From: Streptomyces bungoensis | Lineage (GTDB): Bacteria > Actinomycetota > Actinomycetes > Streptomycetales > Streptomycetaceae | Reading direction: 5' to 3' | NCBI RefSeq assembly: GCF_001514215.1 | Contig: NZ_KQ948855.1 | Location: forward strand, 62,001-126,000 | DNA length: 64,000 nucleotides | Shown here: piece after piece, positions 25,426-33,830 of the stretch | Layout: the number at the start of each line of letters is the position of its first letter | Numbering within the stretch: position 1 is the stretch's first letter | Program-made: the position numbers and the translations under genes | Notes under the pieces: generated by a model | Told to the model about the DNA's origin: nothing | Database searches by the model: none | What the model saw: only the letters and a program-made list of their open reading frames with translations

Positions 25426-27044
25426 CCACTGTGCGAGGGGGGCTGCGCGGCTGGGCCGCGGGGCGCAGGGGAAGTCTGGCCCGGCTCAGGTTCACCAGCC
25501 TCAGACTGCGGCTGGTCGTCGTCTTCGGTCTGGTCGCGCTCACCGCCGCGGTGTCGGCGTCGGGCATCGCGTACTGGCTGAACCGGGAGGCGGTGCTCAC
25601 CCGCGCGCAGGACGCGGTGCTGCGCGACTTCAAGCAGGAGATGCAGACCCGGGCGGGCGCCCTGCCGGCCCACCCCACGCAGGACGAACTGCAGCGCGCC
25701 GCGGGCCAGATGGCGGCCAGCAGCCAGCGCTTCAGCGTGCTGCTGGTCGGCCGCGACCCCGGCGGCAGGACGGTGTACGGCAACTCCGGCGGCCTGAACG
25801 AGTTCTCGCTGGAGGACGTGCCCGCCTCGCTGCGCACCGCCGTGAACAGGCGGCAGAAGACCGGTGACGGCAACTCCGCCGCGTACCACCTGTACTGGCA
25901 GCGGATCGACGAGCACGGCACGCCGTACCTGGTGGCCGGTACCCGGCTGGCCGGCGGCGGGCCCACGGGCTACATGGCCAAGTCGCTGGAGCCGGAGGCC
26001 AAGGACCTGAACTCGCTGGCCTGGTCGCTGGGGATCGCGACGGGCCTGGCGCTGATCGGCTCGGCGCTGCTCGCGCAGGCCGCCGCCACCACCGTGCTGA
26101 AGCCGGTGCACCGGCTCGGGGTGGCCGCCCGGCGGCTCGGCGAGGGCCGGCTGGACACCCGGCTCAGGGTGTCGGGCACCGACGAACTCGCCGACCTGTC
26201 ACGGACGTTCAACAACGCGGCGGAGGCGCTGGAGAAACGGGTCGCCGACATGGCCGCCCGGGACGAGGCCTCGCGCCGCTTCGTCGCCGACATGAGCCAC
26301 GAGCTGCGGACCCCGCTGACCGCCATCACCGCCGTGACGGAGGTGCTGGAGGAGGAGCTGGAGTTCGAGGGCGGCGGTTTCGACCCGATGATCGAGCCGG
26401 CCGTGCGGCTGGTGGTCAGCGAGACGCGGCGGCTGAACGACCTGGTCGAGAACCTGATGGAGGTCACCCGCTTCGACGCGGGCACCGCCCGGCTGGTCCT
26501 CGACGACGTCGACATCGCCGACCAGATCACCGCCTGCATCGACGCCCGCGCCTGGCTGGACGCGGTCGAGCTGGACGCCGAGCGCGGCGTCCACGCCCGG
26601 CTGGACCCGCGGCGCCTGGACGTCATCCTCGCCAACCTGATCGGCAACGCCCTCAAGCACGGCGGGTCGCCGGTCCGGGTGTCGGTGCGGATCGCCCCCG
26701 GCGAGGACGGCGACGACCTCGTCATCGCCGTGCGCGACCACGGGCCGGGCATCCCCGAGGACGTCCTGCCGCACGTGTTCGACCGCTTCTACAAGGCGAG
26801 CGCCTCCCGCCCGCGCTCCGAGGGCAGCGGGCTGGGCCTGTCCATCGCGCTGGAGAACGCCCACATCCACGGCGGTGAGATCACCGCGGCCAACTCGCCC
26901 GACGGCGGGGCGGTGTTCACGCTGCGGCTGCCGCGGGGCTCCGACCCGGCCGCGGAGCCGGACCCGGACACGGGCTCGGACTCGCACACGGACCCGCACA
27001 CGGACTCGGCTTCGCGTTCGGCTTCCGGGAGGGAGGGGTCATGA
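25422..27044 (+). CDS. afsQ2: Sensor histidine kinase AfsQ2
   Basis: 540 aa membrane kinase pairing with AfsQ1. TM1 about 28-50, extracytoplasmic sensor about 55-200, TM2 about 205-228, HAMP about 230-285, phospho-accepting His near 293 in D-M-S-H-E-L-R-T-P-L, N box N-L-I-G-N-A-L-K-H, then D-H-G-P-G-I and G-S-G-L-G-L-S ATP-lid motifs. The C-terminal ~30 residues are a low-complexity Asp/Ser/Thr/His tail (D-P-D-T-G-S-D-S-H-T-D) outside the kinase fold. GTG 25422 overlaps the afsQ1 stop (GTGA), and the stop overlaps the next gene (ATGA), so three genes are translationally coupled. Confidence 0.94.
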   Translation: MTTVRGGLRGWAAGRRGSLARLRFTSLRLRLVVVFGLVALTAAVSASGIAYWLNREAVLTRAQDAVLRDFKQEMQTRAGALPAHPTQDELQRAAGQMAASSQRFSVLLVGRDPGGRTVYGNSGGLNEFSLEDVPASLRTAVNRRQKTGDGNSAAYHLYWQRIDEHGTPYLVAGTRLAGGGPTGYMAKSLEPEAKDLNSLAWSLGIATGLALIGSALLAQAAATTVLKPVHRLGVAARRLGEGRLDTRLRVSGTDELADLSRTFNNAAEALEKRVADMAARDEASRRFVADMSHELRTPLTAITAVTEVLEEELEFEGGGFDPMIEPAVRLVVSETRRLNDLVENLMEVTRFDAGTARLVLDDVDIADQITACIDARAWLDAVELDAERGVHARLDPRRLDVILANLIGNALKHGGSPVRVSVRIAPGEDGDDLVIAVRDHGPGIPEDVLPHVFDRFYKASASRPRSEGSGLGLSIALENAHIHGGEITAANSPDGGAVFTLRLPRGSDPAAEPDPDTGSDSHTDPHTDSASRSASGREGS

Positions 27045-27649
27045 GCGCGCGGAGCGTACGGCGCCTGCTGGCGGCGCCCCTCCTCGCCGCGCTGCTCGCC
27101 GGGTGCGGGATCCGCACCACCGAGGTGCCGACCGACTTCGGCGCGGCGCCCTCCAGGGTGCCGTGCGAGCTGTCCGGCCCCGATCTGCCGGCGCAGTCCA
27201 CGCACGGGGTGCCCGTCCAGGTCTTCCTGCTGTGCGGCTCGTCCCTGGTGACCGTCGACCGGACCGTGCGGGTCCCGGCGGGCACCCCGGACGCGCGGCG
27301 CCGGGTCATCGTCGCGCAGGGCCTGCTGGACGAGCTGGCCGCGTCACCGTCGGCCGCCGAACGGGCGGCGCGCTACACGACGTACGTGCCGGGCGGCCTC
27401 GGCGTGTCCGGGCCCGGCCACCGGGACCCGGAGGACACGCTGCGGCTGAACACCGCGCCCTCCCGGCTCACCGCGTACGCCCTCGCCCAGCTCGTGTGCA
27501 CGCTCTCCGACTCGGCGGCGACGGAGGGCGACGGCTCGGTCGTCCTGGGCGGCCGCACCGGCCCGCTGCGGCGCTACGCGTGCACCGACGACGTCCGCAA
27601 CCACCCGGGCGGGAGCAGGCCGCCGTCCAGCCAGGTGGGGGCGGCCTGA
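27041..27649 (+). CDS. Lipoprotein of the afsQ operon
   Basis: 202 aa. Lipobox L-L-A-G-C near residue 23 after a short Arg-rich n-region and hydrophobic core; mature protein anchored outside the membrane. Three more cysteines (P-C-E-L-S, L-L-C-G-S, V-C-T-L-S) could form disulfides. A GerMN-like fold is plausible from V-P-A-G-T-P-D-A-R-R-R and L-L-D-E-L but unproven. The four-base overlap with afsQ2 and outer location suggest it modulates sensing by AfsQ2; in S. coelicolor the corresponding gene has been called afsQ3, from memory. Confidence 0.82.
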   Translation: MSARSVRRLLAAPLLAALLAGCGIRTTEVPTDFGAAPSRVPCELSGPDLPAQSTHGVPVQVFLLCGSSLVTVDRTVRVPAGTPDARRRVIVAQGLLDELAASPSAAERAARYTTYVPGGLGVSGPGHRDPEDTLRLNTAPSRLTAYALAQLVCTLSDSAATEGDGSVVLGGRTGPLRRYACTDDVRNHPGGSRPPSSQVGAA

Positions 27650-27740
27650 GCCGTCGGCGGGCCCGGTGCGGGCGGCGCCCTACGGCGATCCGCGTGACGG
27701 GCGGGGAACCGATCGTGCACACGGCTGCGTCTAGGGGGGC

Positions 27741-28304
27741 GTGCAGCGTCAAGGCTTCATCGGCGGCAGCGCCGCGATCCGCATCCGGGTGACGGGAGGT
27801 GTCCTCCTCGTCGCGCACCTCGCGCTCGTCGCCTGGCTGATGCTGCGGCCCCTGGACGTCCCCTGGGTGATGCCCGCCAACCTGCGCCCGCTGGCCGGTA
27901 TCCGGGCCGATCTGGCGCTGGGCCCGGGCGAGGCGGCCAGACGCATCGGTGAGGGGCTGGCGCTGCTCGCGCCGCTGGGCGTGCTGCTGCCGATGTCGCA
28001 CGGCCGGCTCACCGTCTCCCCGCTCGCCTCCCTGGTCCGTACGGCGTTCACGGGCGCCCTGGTCTCCCTGGGCATCGCCCTGCTGCAGACCGGTGTGCCG
28101 GGCAGGGTCGTGGACGTCGACTCGCTGCTGCTGAACACCGTGGGTGTGGCCCTCGCGCACCTGGCCGTGGTGCCGGCGGGCCGGGCCTGGCTGCGGCGCA
28201 GGGAGGCCCGGCCGGGCGCGCGACGGGCCGGGCGGGCCGGTGTGCAGGAGGAGTTCACCCAGGGGCGTACCCCGACGATTCCCAGGGTCGGTATCGCCCC
28301 TTAG
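27741..28304 (+). CDS. VanZ-like membrane protein
   Basis: 187 aa with four hydrophobic segments (about 16-36, 68-84, 95-118, 128-148) and the VanZ-type L-A-P-L-G-V-L-L-P and G-R-V-V-D-V-D-S-L-L-L-N-T-V-G motifs. VanZ proteins are best known for low-level teicoplanin resistance, but most actinobacterial members have no assigned role. GTG 27741 has AGGGGGG directly upstream. The C-terminus is Arg-rich and cytoplasmic. Confidence 0.8.
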   Translation: MQRQGFIGGSAAIRIRVTGGVLLVAHLALVAWLMLRPLDVPWVMPANLRPLAGIRADLALGPGEAARRIGEGLALLAPLGVLLPMSHGRLTVSPLASLVRTAFTGALVSLGIALLQTGVPGRVVDVDSLLLNTVGVALAHLAVVPAGRAWLRRREARPGARRAGRAGVQEEFTQGRTPTIPRVGIAP

Positions 28305-28414
28305 AGTGACGCTTCGTCCGCTTCGTCTCCGTACTGTGGAGAACAGTTGAGGCCGTCACCCGGGCGGCCCGGCCACCGGCTCGTGAGCGAGCCGACGATC
28401 CCACAGGAGCCGAC

Positions 28415-28615
28415 ATGACCGCCCTTGCCCGCCCCACCCACGGCCGCGTGATCGGCGGAGTGTGCGCCGCGCTGGCCCGGCGCTTCGGCACGTCCGCGAC
28501 GACGATGCGGGTGATCTTCGTGCTGTCGTGCCTGCTGCCCGGCCCGCAGTTCCTGGTCTACGTAGCGCTGTGGATCCTGCTCCCGTCCGAGGACAAGGCG
28601 CGCACCGCCTGGTGA
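28415..28615 (+). CDS. PspC-domain small membrane protein
   Basis: 66 aa. Single PspC domain: R-V-I-G-G-V-C-A-A-L-A-R-R-F-G followed by a hydrophobic helix (V-I-F-V-L-S-C-L-L-P-G-P-Q-F-L-V-Y-V-A-L-W-I-L-L-P). PspC proteins act in phage-shock/envelope stress responses; a free-standing domain is common in Streptomyces and its partner is unknown. Start ATG 28415 with CAGGAG upstream. Confidence 0.82.
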   Translation: MTALARPTHGRVIGGVCAALARRFGTSATTMRVIFVLSCLLPGPQFLVYVALWILLPSEDKARTAW

Positions 28616-28701
28616 CGGGCACCGACGGCCCGAGCCGCCCCGGGTCGCCGGCGGGGCGCTCCCGGAGGGTGCCGGTGCGCCCCAGCGGCGGTGTACGGGT
28701 C

Positions 28702-29052
28702 TCAGCCGAGCGGGAGGCCGCCGAGGCTGCTGGAGACCGGCAGGCCGCCGATCCGGCTCTTGACCGGCCCGGTCGGGTCGTTGGTCAGCGCCCGGCCGAC
28801 GGCCGACTGCCCGGTGGCCACCCCGGAGGCCAGGGCGCCCTGGCCGCGGGTGAGCCCGTCCCCGGCCCGCGCGGGCAGCGCGCCGGAGACGTTCCCGGCG
28901 GGCAGCGCGCTGGTGACGGAGTCCAGGGCCGGCGCGGCCGGAGCGGCGTTCGGGCCGACGGCCGGAGCCGCGTGGGCCGCGCCCGCGCCGACGGCGGCGA
29001 TGGCGGCACCGAGGGCGGCGACGGAGAGGGTCCTGGCAGCGGAGTGCTTCAT
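28702..29052 (-). CDS. Small secreted Ala/Gly/Leu-rich protein
   Basis: 116 aa. Signal peptide M-K-H-S-A-A-R-T-L-S-V-A-A-L-G-A-A-I-A with cleavage after A-H-A near residue 27. The mature part is 88 residues without cysteine, with L-P-A-G-N-V-S-G-A-L-P, G-Q-G-A-L-A-S-G and a C-terminal G-G-L-P-V-S-S-S-L-G-G-L-P-L-G. The final Gly-Leu pattern is shared in style with the secreted protein at 22550. ATP- or chaplin-like function is not supported. Start ATG 29052. Confidence 0.7.
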   Translation of the reverse strand: MKHSAARTLSVAALGAAIAAVGAGAAHAAPAVGPNAAPAAPALDSVTSALPAGNVSGALPARAGDGLTRGQGALASGVATGQSAVGRALTNDPTGPVKSRIGGLPVSSSLGGLPLG

Positions 29053-29199
29053 GGAGTGCGTCCTTGATGCGGAGACGGAGAGCAAAAAAGGATTGAACGT
29101 TTCTGGACCGTAAACAGCCAGGATCCCCCCTCGCAAACACCGAAATGCGGACGGCTTGTGAACACCCGTCCACATTCCACCGGACGACGACGCCCCGAA

Positions 29200-30363
29200 C
29201 TACCCCTCCGATTCAGCAGAACCGCTGGTGGAGACGGCCTGGCGGAACAGCCATTCGGATTTCAGCTGCGCATATCCGGGCTTGAGGACGTCATTGATCA
29301 TCGCGAGTCGTTCATCGAAAGGAATGAACGCGGATTTCATGGCATTGACGGTGAACCACTGGAGGTCGTCGAGCGTGTAGCCGAACGCGTCGACGAGGTG
29401 CTCGAATTCCTGGCTCATGCTGGTGTGCGACATCAGCCGGTTGTCGGTGTTCACGGTGGCCCGGAAGTGCAGCCGGCGCAGCAGCCCGATGGGATGCTCG
29501 GCGTAGGAGGGCGCGGCCCCGGTCTGCAGGTTGGAGCTGGGGCACAGCTCCAGCGGGATCCGCTTGTCACGGACGTAGGAGGCGAGCCGGCCGAGCCGGA
29601 CCGAGCCGTCCTCGCGGACCTCGATGTCGTCGATGATGCGCACGCCGTGCCCGAGCCGGTCGGCGCCGCACCACTGCAGGGCCTGCCAGATGGACGGCAG
29701 GCCGAAGGCCTCCCCGGCGTGGATGGTGAAGTGGTTGTTCTCCCGCTTCAGGTACTCGAAGGCGTCCAGGTGCCGGGTGGGCGGGTAACCGGCCTCGGCG
29801 CCGGCGATGTCGAAGCCGACCACGCCCGCGTCCCGGTAGCGGTTGGCGAGTTCGGCGATCTCCAGGGCGCGGGCAGCGTGCCGCATGGCCGTCAGCAGGG
29901 CGCCGACCCGGATCCGCCGGCCGTTCTCGCGGGCGAGCCGCTCCCCCTGGCGGAAGCCCTCGTCGACCGCCTCGACGACCTCCTCCAGGCTCAGCCCGCC
30001 CTCCAGGTGCTGCTCGGGCGCGTACCGCACCTCGGCGTAGACGACCCCGTCCTCGGCGAGGTCCTCGGCGCACTCGCGGGCGACCCGGACGAGCGCCTCC
30101 CGGGTCTGCATCACGCCCACGGTGTGGCGGAAGGTCTCCAGGTACCGTTCCAGCGAGCCGGAGTCGGCGGCCTCGTGGAACCAGATGCCCAGCTTGTCGG
30201 GGTCGGTCTCCGGAAGGCCGGAGTAGCCCGTCTCCCGGGCGAGTTCGACGACGGTTCCGGGGCGCAGCCCGCCGTCGAGGTGATCGTGCAGCAGAACCTT
30301 GGGCGCCTGCCGGATCTGGTCCGGCGTCGGAACGGTCCCGTTCGGTGCAGTCTGGCTCGTCAT
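29200..30363 (-). CDS. add: Adenosine deaminase
   Basis: Hydrolyses (deoxy)adenosine to (deoxy)inosine, the substrate for DeoD. 387 aa. Zinc ligands and catalytic residues are present: H-D-H-L-D-G near 24 (family H-x-H), F-T-I-H-A-G-E near 210 with the catalytic Glu, G-H-G-V-R and the zinc/catalytic Asp in V-N-T-D-N near 304. The N-terminal extension before H-D-H is short. ATG 30363 lies six bases after TAGAGT (30370-30375), so the transcript is probably leaderless, and the palindromic operator lies three bases further upstream. Distantly syntenic with Rv3313c add. Confidence 0.94.
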   Translation of the reverse strand: MTSQTAPNGTVPTPDQIRQAPKVLLHDHLDGGLRPGTVVELARETGYSGLPETDPDKLGIWFHEAADSGSLERYLETFRHTVGVMQTREALVRVARECAEDLAEDGVVYAEVRYAPEQHLEGGLSLEEVVEAVDEGFRQGERLARENGRRIRVGALLTAMRHAARALEIAELANRYRDAGVVGFDIAGAEAGYPPTRHLDAFEYLKRENNHFTIHAGEAFGLPSIWQALQWCGADRLGHGVRIIDDIEVREDGSVRLGRLASYVRDKRIPLELCPSSNLQTGAAPSYAEHPIGLLRRLHFRATVNTDNRLMSHTSMSQEFEHLVDAFGYTLDDLQWFTVNAMKSAFIPFDERLAMINDVLKPGYAQLKSEWLFRQAVSTSGSAESEG

Positions 30364-30378
30364 TGCCGCACTCTAACT

Positions 30379-30392
30379 CCTACGCGCGTAGA
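30379..30392. promoter_or_regulatory. Palindromic operator in the add promoter (site 3)
   Basis: CCTACGCGCGTAGA with the perfect core CTACGCGCGTAG at 30380-30391. On the minus strand it is followed three bases later by TAGAGT, then six bases, then the ATG of add. It has nearly the same geometry as the deoC site. Confidence 0.75.
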
Positions 30393-30548
30393 GCACTCGG
30401 CGAACAGGCGGGAAAGGGCAGAGCACGCGGCGAAAGGGGAGAGAAAGGGCGGAGAACGGGCAGAGGACGGGCTTTACTTTTCCGTCGATATGTAACGGTG
30501 ACCGCCAGGACGGGTTTCGTACACCGTCGCTTCTGACACTGTTCTGCC

Positions 30549-31322
30549 ATGGGACAGCAAGCGACGCCGGTCCGAACGGCCCGGCTGGGTAAGGGAGTCG
30601 GCCCGGAGCCGACGGCGGTGAGCGGAGCGGTGCTGGTCCTCCCCGGCGGGCAGGAGGTGTCCGCCCGCAGGCCCTCGCCGCTCCTGGCGACGGCCTTCGT
30701 CCGCTCCCTGGGCCGCCGCCTCGCCCGCGAGGGCCGCACCGACGGCCTGGCCGTGCACACCGTCCACTACCGCTACCGGGGCTGGAACGGCCACCAGGCG
30801 CACCTCGCGGGGGACGCCGAGTGGGCCGCCGACGAGGCCGTACGCCGGTACGGGGACGTGCCCGTGTGCCTGGTCGGGATCGGCATGGGCGGGCGGGCCG
30901 CGCTGCGGGCGGGCGGCCACGAGGCCGTCAACTCGGTCGTCGCCCTGTCCCCCTGGCTGCCCGAGGAGGACGTCGCCGCACCCGCCGAGCCGGTGCGGCA
31001 CCTGGTGGGCCGCCGGGTGCTGATCGTCCACGGCACGAACGACGAACGCACCGACCCCGAGCTGTCCTTCCGCCTCGCGTCCCGGGCGAAGAAGGCCAAC
31101 CGCGACGTCTGCCGCTTCGAGGTCCACTCCGACGGCCACGGACTGCACCAGCACCGCGACGAGGTCCTGTGCCTGACCGCGGACTTCGTGATGGGCGCCC
31201 TCTTCGGCCGGCCCGTCTCCCGCCCGGTGGAGGACGCGCTGGCCGCCCCGCCGCCGATCGGCCTGCGGATGCCGCTGGCCGCGGGGTTCGGGAAGTCGCC
31301 CAGGGGCTGGGCCAGACGTTAG
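30549..31322 (+). CDS. Alpha/beta hydrolase-fold protein with altered nucleophile elbow
   Basis: 257 aa. The fold is recognisable: V-L-V-L-P-G-G near the N-terminus, Y-R-Y-R-G-W-N-G, an elbow strand C-L-V-G-I-G-M-G-G-R-A-A-L, an acid-bearing H-G-T-N-D-E-R-T-D and a histidine in S-D-G-H-G-L. In the canonical G-x-S-x-G elbow the serine position is Gly (G-I-G-M-G), so the classical nucleophile is absent although Asp and His remain. It may be a non-catalytic member or use another chemistry. The stop overlaps the stop of the convergent LysR gene by a few bases. Start ATG 30549. Confidence 0.8.
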   Translation: MGQQATPVRTARLGKGVGPEPTAVSGAVLVLPGGQEVSARRPSPLLATAFVRSLGRRLAREGRTDGLAVHTVHYRYRGWNGHQAHLAGDAEWAADEAVRRYGDVPVCLVGIGMGGRAALRAGGHEAVNSVVALSPWLPEEDVAAPAEPVRHLVGRRVLIVHGTNDERTDPELSFRLASRAKKANRDVCRFEVHSDGHGLHQHRDEVLCLTADFVMGALFGRPVSRPVEDALAAPPPIGLRMPLAAGFGKSPRGWARR

Positions 31323-32278
31323 GGCAGCAGATTCCCCCTCCGCGAGAGGAGGAACTTCTTGAAGGCCGCCACCGGTGGCGTGTCCGGGCGGTCCGCCAGC
31401 CAGGCGACGCCGATCTCGCGCGCCGCCCTCGGGGCCGTGACCGTCAGTTCCACCACGCCCGGGCGCGGGACGGTCGGAGGGGGCAGCAGGGCGACGCCCA
31501 GGCCCGCCGCGACCAGGCCCCGCAGGGTCTCCGCCTCCTCGCCCTCGAAGGCCACCCGCGGCTTGAAGCCGGCCTCCCCGCACAGGTCGTCGGTGATGCG
31601 GCGCAGGCCGTAGCCGGGCTCCAGGGTCACGAAGGTCTCCTCGGCGGCCTCGGCGAGGCGGATGCGGCGGCGGGCGGCCAGGCGGTGTTCGGCGGGCACG
31701 ACCAGGCGCAGCTTCTGCTCGTCGAGGCGGCGGGCGACCAGGTCGGGGGCGTCCGGCACCGGGGAGGTCAGGCAGAGGTCGAGTTCGCCGGCGCGCAGGC
31801 CTTCCAGCATGGCCTCGCCGTAGTTCTGGACGAGGCTGAAGCGGACGCGCGGATGGTCGGCGCGGAAGGCGTGCAGCAGCCCGGGGACCGTCTCGGCGCC
31901 CATGGTGTGCAGGAACCCGAAGGCGACCTTGCCGGTGGCCGGGTCGGCGTCCGCGCGGACCTCCTCGGCGGCGCGCTCGATCTCGGCGAGCGCGCGCTCG
32001 ACGGAGGCGAGGAAGGTGCGGCCGGCCGGGGTCAGGGAGACCGTGCGGCCGTGCCGGGCGAACAGGTCGACACCCAGGTCCTGCTCCAGGCGGGCCATCG
32101 CGCGGGAGAGGGTCGACTGGGGGACGTTCATCTCCTGGGCGGCGCGCGTGACGTGCTCGGTGCGGGCCACACCGGCGAAGTGGGCGAGCCGGGGCGCGAG
32201 CAGCCGCGACATCCGCGTCATGTCTTCTGTGTCACCGGACGGTGACAGGCGGGGCTGTGAGCTTCGCTGATGCGCCAT
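31319..32278 (-). CDS. LysR-family transcriptional regulator
   Basis: 319 aa from ATG 32278. N-terminal winged helix (about 18-78; F-A-G-V-A-R-T-E-H-V-T-R-A-A-Q-E-M-N-V ... S-T-L-S-R-A-M-A-R-L-E) and a LysR substrate-binding domain (about 105-315). Divergent from the MFS exporter gene with 62 bases between the starts, the standard arrangement of a LysR regulator and its target. An upstream in-frame ATG exists at 32305, and ATG 32222 would shorten the protein. Effector unknown. Confidence 0.85.
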   Translation of the reverse strand: MAHQRSSQPRLSPSGDTEDMTRMSRLLAPRLAHFAGVARTEHVTRAAQEMNVPQSTLSRAMARLEQDLGVDLFARHGRTVSLTPAGRTFLASVERALAEIERAAEEVRADADPATGKVAFGFLHTMGAETVPGLLHAFRADHPRVRFSLVQNYGEAMLEGLRAGELDLCLTSPVPDAPDLVARRLDEQKLRLVVPAEHRLAARRRIRLAEAAEETFVTLEPGYGLRRITDDLCGEAGFKPRVAFEGEEAETLRGLVAAGLGVALLPPPTVPRPGVVELTVTAPRAAREIGVAWLADRPDTPPVAAFKKFLLSRRGNLLP

Positions 32279-32295
32279 GGGAACGATTATGGCGA

Positions 32296-32310
32296 TTCCA
32301 TGCATTGGAC
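32296..32310. promoter_or_regulatory. Candidate LysR operator
   Basis: TTCCATGCATTGGAC contains TCCA-n5-TGGA dyad symmetry (32297-32309) in an A+T-richer patch between the divergent LysR and MFS genes. It fits a LysR T-n11-A type site. Confidence 0.45.
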
Positions 32311-32340
32311 GGATGAGAGGGCGGTCCCTACGGTCGAGGC

Positions 32341-33624
32341 ATGTCTCCCGCCAGTACCGGGGCGTCCGCCATCCCGGGCGCCGTCACGTCCGTCCCCGCC
32401 CCCGACTCCGACACCCGAATGGCTCCGGGCGGCCCCGGCTACCGCCGGATGAGCCTCGCCCTCTTCCTCGCCGGAGTCGCGACCTTCGCCCTGCTGTACT
32501 CCACGCAGGCCCTGCTGCCGCTGATCTCCGGCGAGTTCGGAGTGGCGGCGAGCGAGGCGAGCTGGACCGTGGCGGCCGCGACCGGCGGCCTGGCCCTGTT
32601 CGTGCTGCCCATGAGCGCCCTGTCCGAGCGGTTCGGCCGCCGGACGATCATGACGGCCTCGCTGGCGGTCGCGGTGACCGTCGGCGTGCTGGTGCCCTTC
32701 GCGCCGTCCCTGGGCACGCTGGTCGTGCTGCGGGCGGTGCAGGGCGCGGCGCTGGCCGGGCTGCCGGCCTCGGCGCAGGCCTACCTGGCCGAGGAGGTGC
32801 GGCCCAGGGCGCTGGTCACGGCGATCGGCCTGTTCGTCGCGGGGAACAGCGTCGGCGGCATGAGCGGCCGGGTGATCACCGGCTGGGTGGCGCAGGAGTG
32901 GGGCTGGCGGGTCTCGGTGGGCGTGATCGGCCTGATCGCGGTCCTGTGCGCGGTGGCGTTCCGGCTGCTGCTGCCGGCCCCCCGGCACTTCACGGCGGGC
33001 TCGCTGCGCCCCCGGGTCCTGCTCGGCACGGTCCGCGGCCACCTCTCCGACCCGCTGCTGCGCCGGCTGTACGCGATCGGCGCGCTGTTCATGACGGTGT
33101 TCGGCGGGGTCTACACGGTGATCGGCTACCGGCTGACCGAGGCCCCCTTCTCGCTGCCGCAGGGCATCATCGGCTCGATCTTCCTGGTCTACCTGGTGGG
33201 CACCGTGTCGGCGTCCACGGCGGGCCGCCTGGTGGGCCGGTTCGGCCGCCGGGGCGCGCTGTACCTGGCGGGCGGTACGACGGCGGCCGGCCTGCTGCTC
33301 TCCCTGGTCCCGTCGATCCCGCTGGTCCTGCTGGGCCTGGTGCTGATCACGGCGGGCTTCTTCGCCGGGCACGCGGTCGCCTCCTCGGCGGTCAGCAAGA
33401 CGGCCACCCGCGGCCGCGCCCAGGCCTCGGCCCTCTACCAGTCCGCGTACTACGTCGGCTCCAGCGTCGGCAGCACGGTCGGCGCGACGGCCTTCCACGC
33501 GAGCGGCTGGGCGGGCACGGTCACGGTCGGCGTCCTCGCCGTCCTCGGGGTCGTCGCGATCACCGTCCTCGGCTCGCACGCCGCCCGCACGGCGGCCCGG
33601 CGGGAGCCGGTCGCGGCGCACTGA
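32341..33624 (+). CDS. MFS transporter (YnfM-type, 12 TM)
   Basis: 427 aa. Twelve hydrophobic helices, motif A in L-S-E-R-F-G-R-R-T between TM2 and TM3 and again L-V-G-R-F-G-R-R-G in the second half; a Ser/Ala-rich ~25-residue N-terminus. Similar to inner-membrane drug/arabinose-type exporters of the YnfM group. Divergent from the LysR regulator, which likely controls it; substrate unknown. ATG 32341 is the start. Confidence 0.87.
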   Translation: MSPASTGASAIPGAVTSVPAPDSDTRMAPGGPGYRRMSLALFLAGVATFALLYSTQALLPLISGEFGVAASEASWTVAAATGGLALFVLPMSALSERFGRRTIMTASLAVAVTVGVLVPFAPSLGTLVVLRAVQGAALAGLPASAQAYLAEEVRPRALVTAIGLFVAGNSVGGMSGRVITGWVAQEWGWRVSVGVIGLIAVLCAVAFRLLLPAPRHFTAGSLRPRVLLGTVRGHLSDPLLRRLYAIGALFMTVFGGVYTVIGYRLTEAPFSLPQGIIGSIFLVYLVGTVSASTAGRLVGRFGRRGALYLAGGTTAAGLLLSLVPSIPLVLLGLVLITAGFFAGHAVASSAVSKTATRGRAQASALYQSAYYVGSSVGSTVGATAFHASGWAGTVTVGVLAVLGVVAITVLGSHAARTAARREPVAAH

Positions 33625-33640
33625 ACCGGGGTCTTTCGTT

Positions 33641-33668
33641 CTGATCAGGCCGGAGCAGGCCGGATCAG
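33641..33668 (+). terminator. Imperfect 28-bp palindrome after the MFS gene
   Basis: CTGATC (33641-33646) and GATCAG (33663-33668) flank AGGCCGGAGCAGGCCG, forming a near-palindromic hairpin 17 bases after the MFS stop. Confidence 0.5.
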
Positions 33669-33830
33669 GGAGCGGGGTCCGGTGCGGTGCCAGGGCCCGC
33701 GAGCCCGGCGTGATCCGAAGGAGAGGCCCCCTCCGCCCGCTCCGGGGGCCGTTGTCAGTGCCCTGCGGTAGCTTCCGAAGTACCGGGCGCGAGGGCGCGC
33801 GGACGGTACGGCCGCAGGGGTGGGTGGACG

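Noticed and set aside
28702..29052. Chaplin or rodlin identity for the small secreted proteins
   Set aside because: The mature sequences lack the chaplin domain and its paired cysteines.
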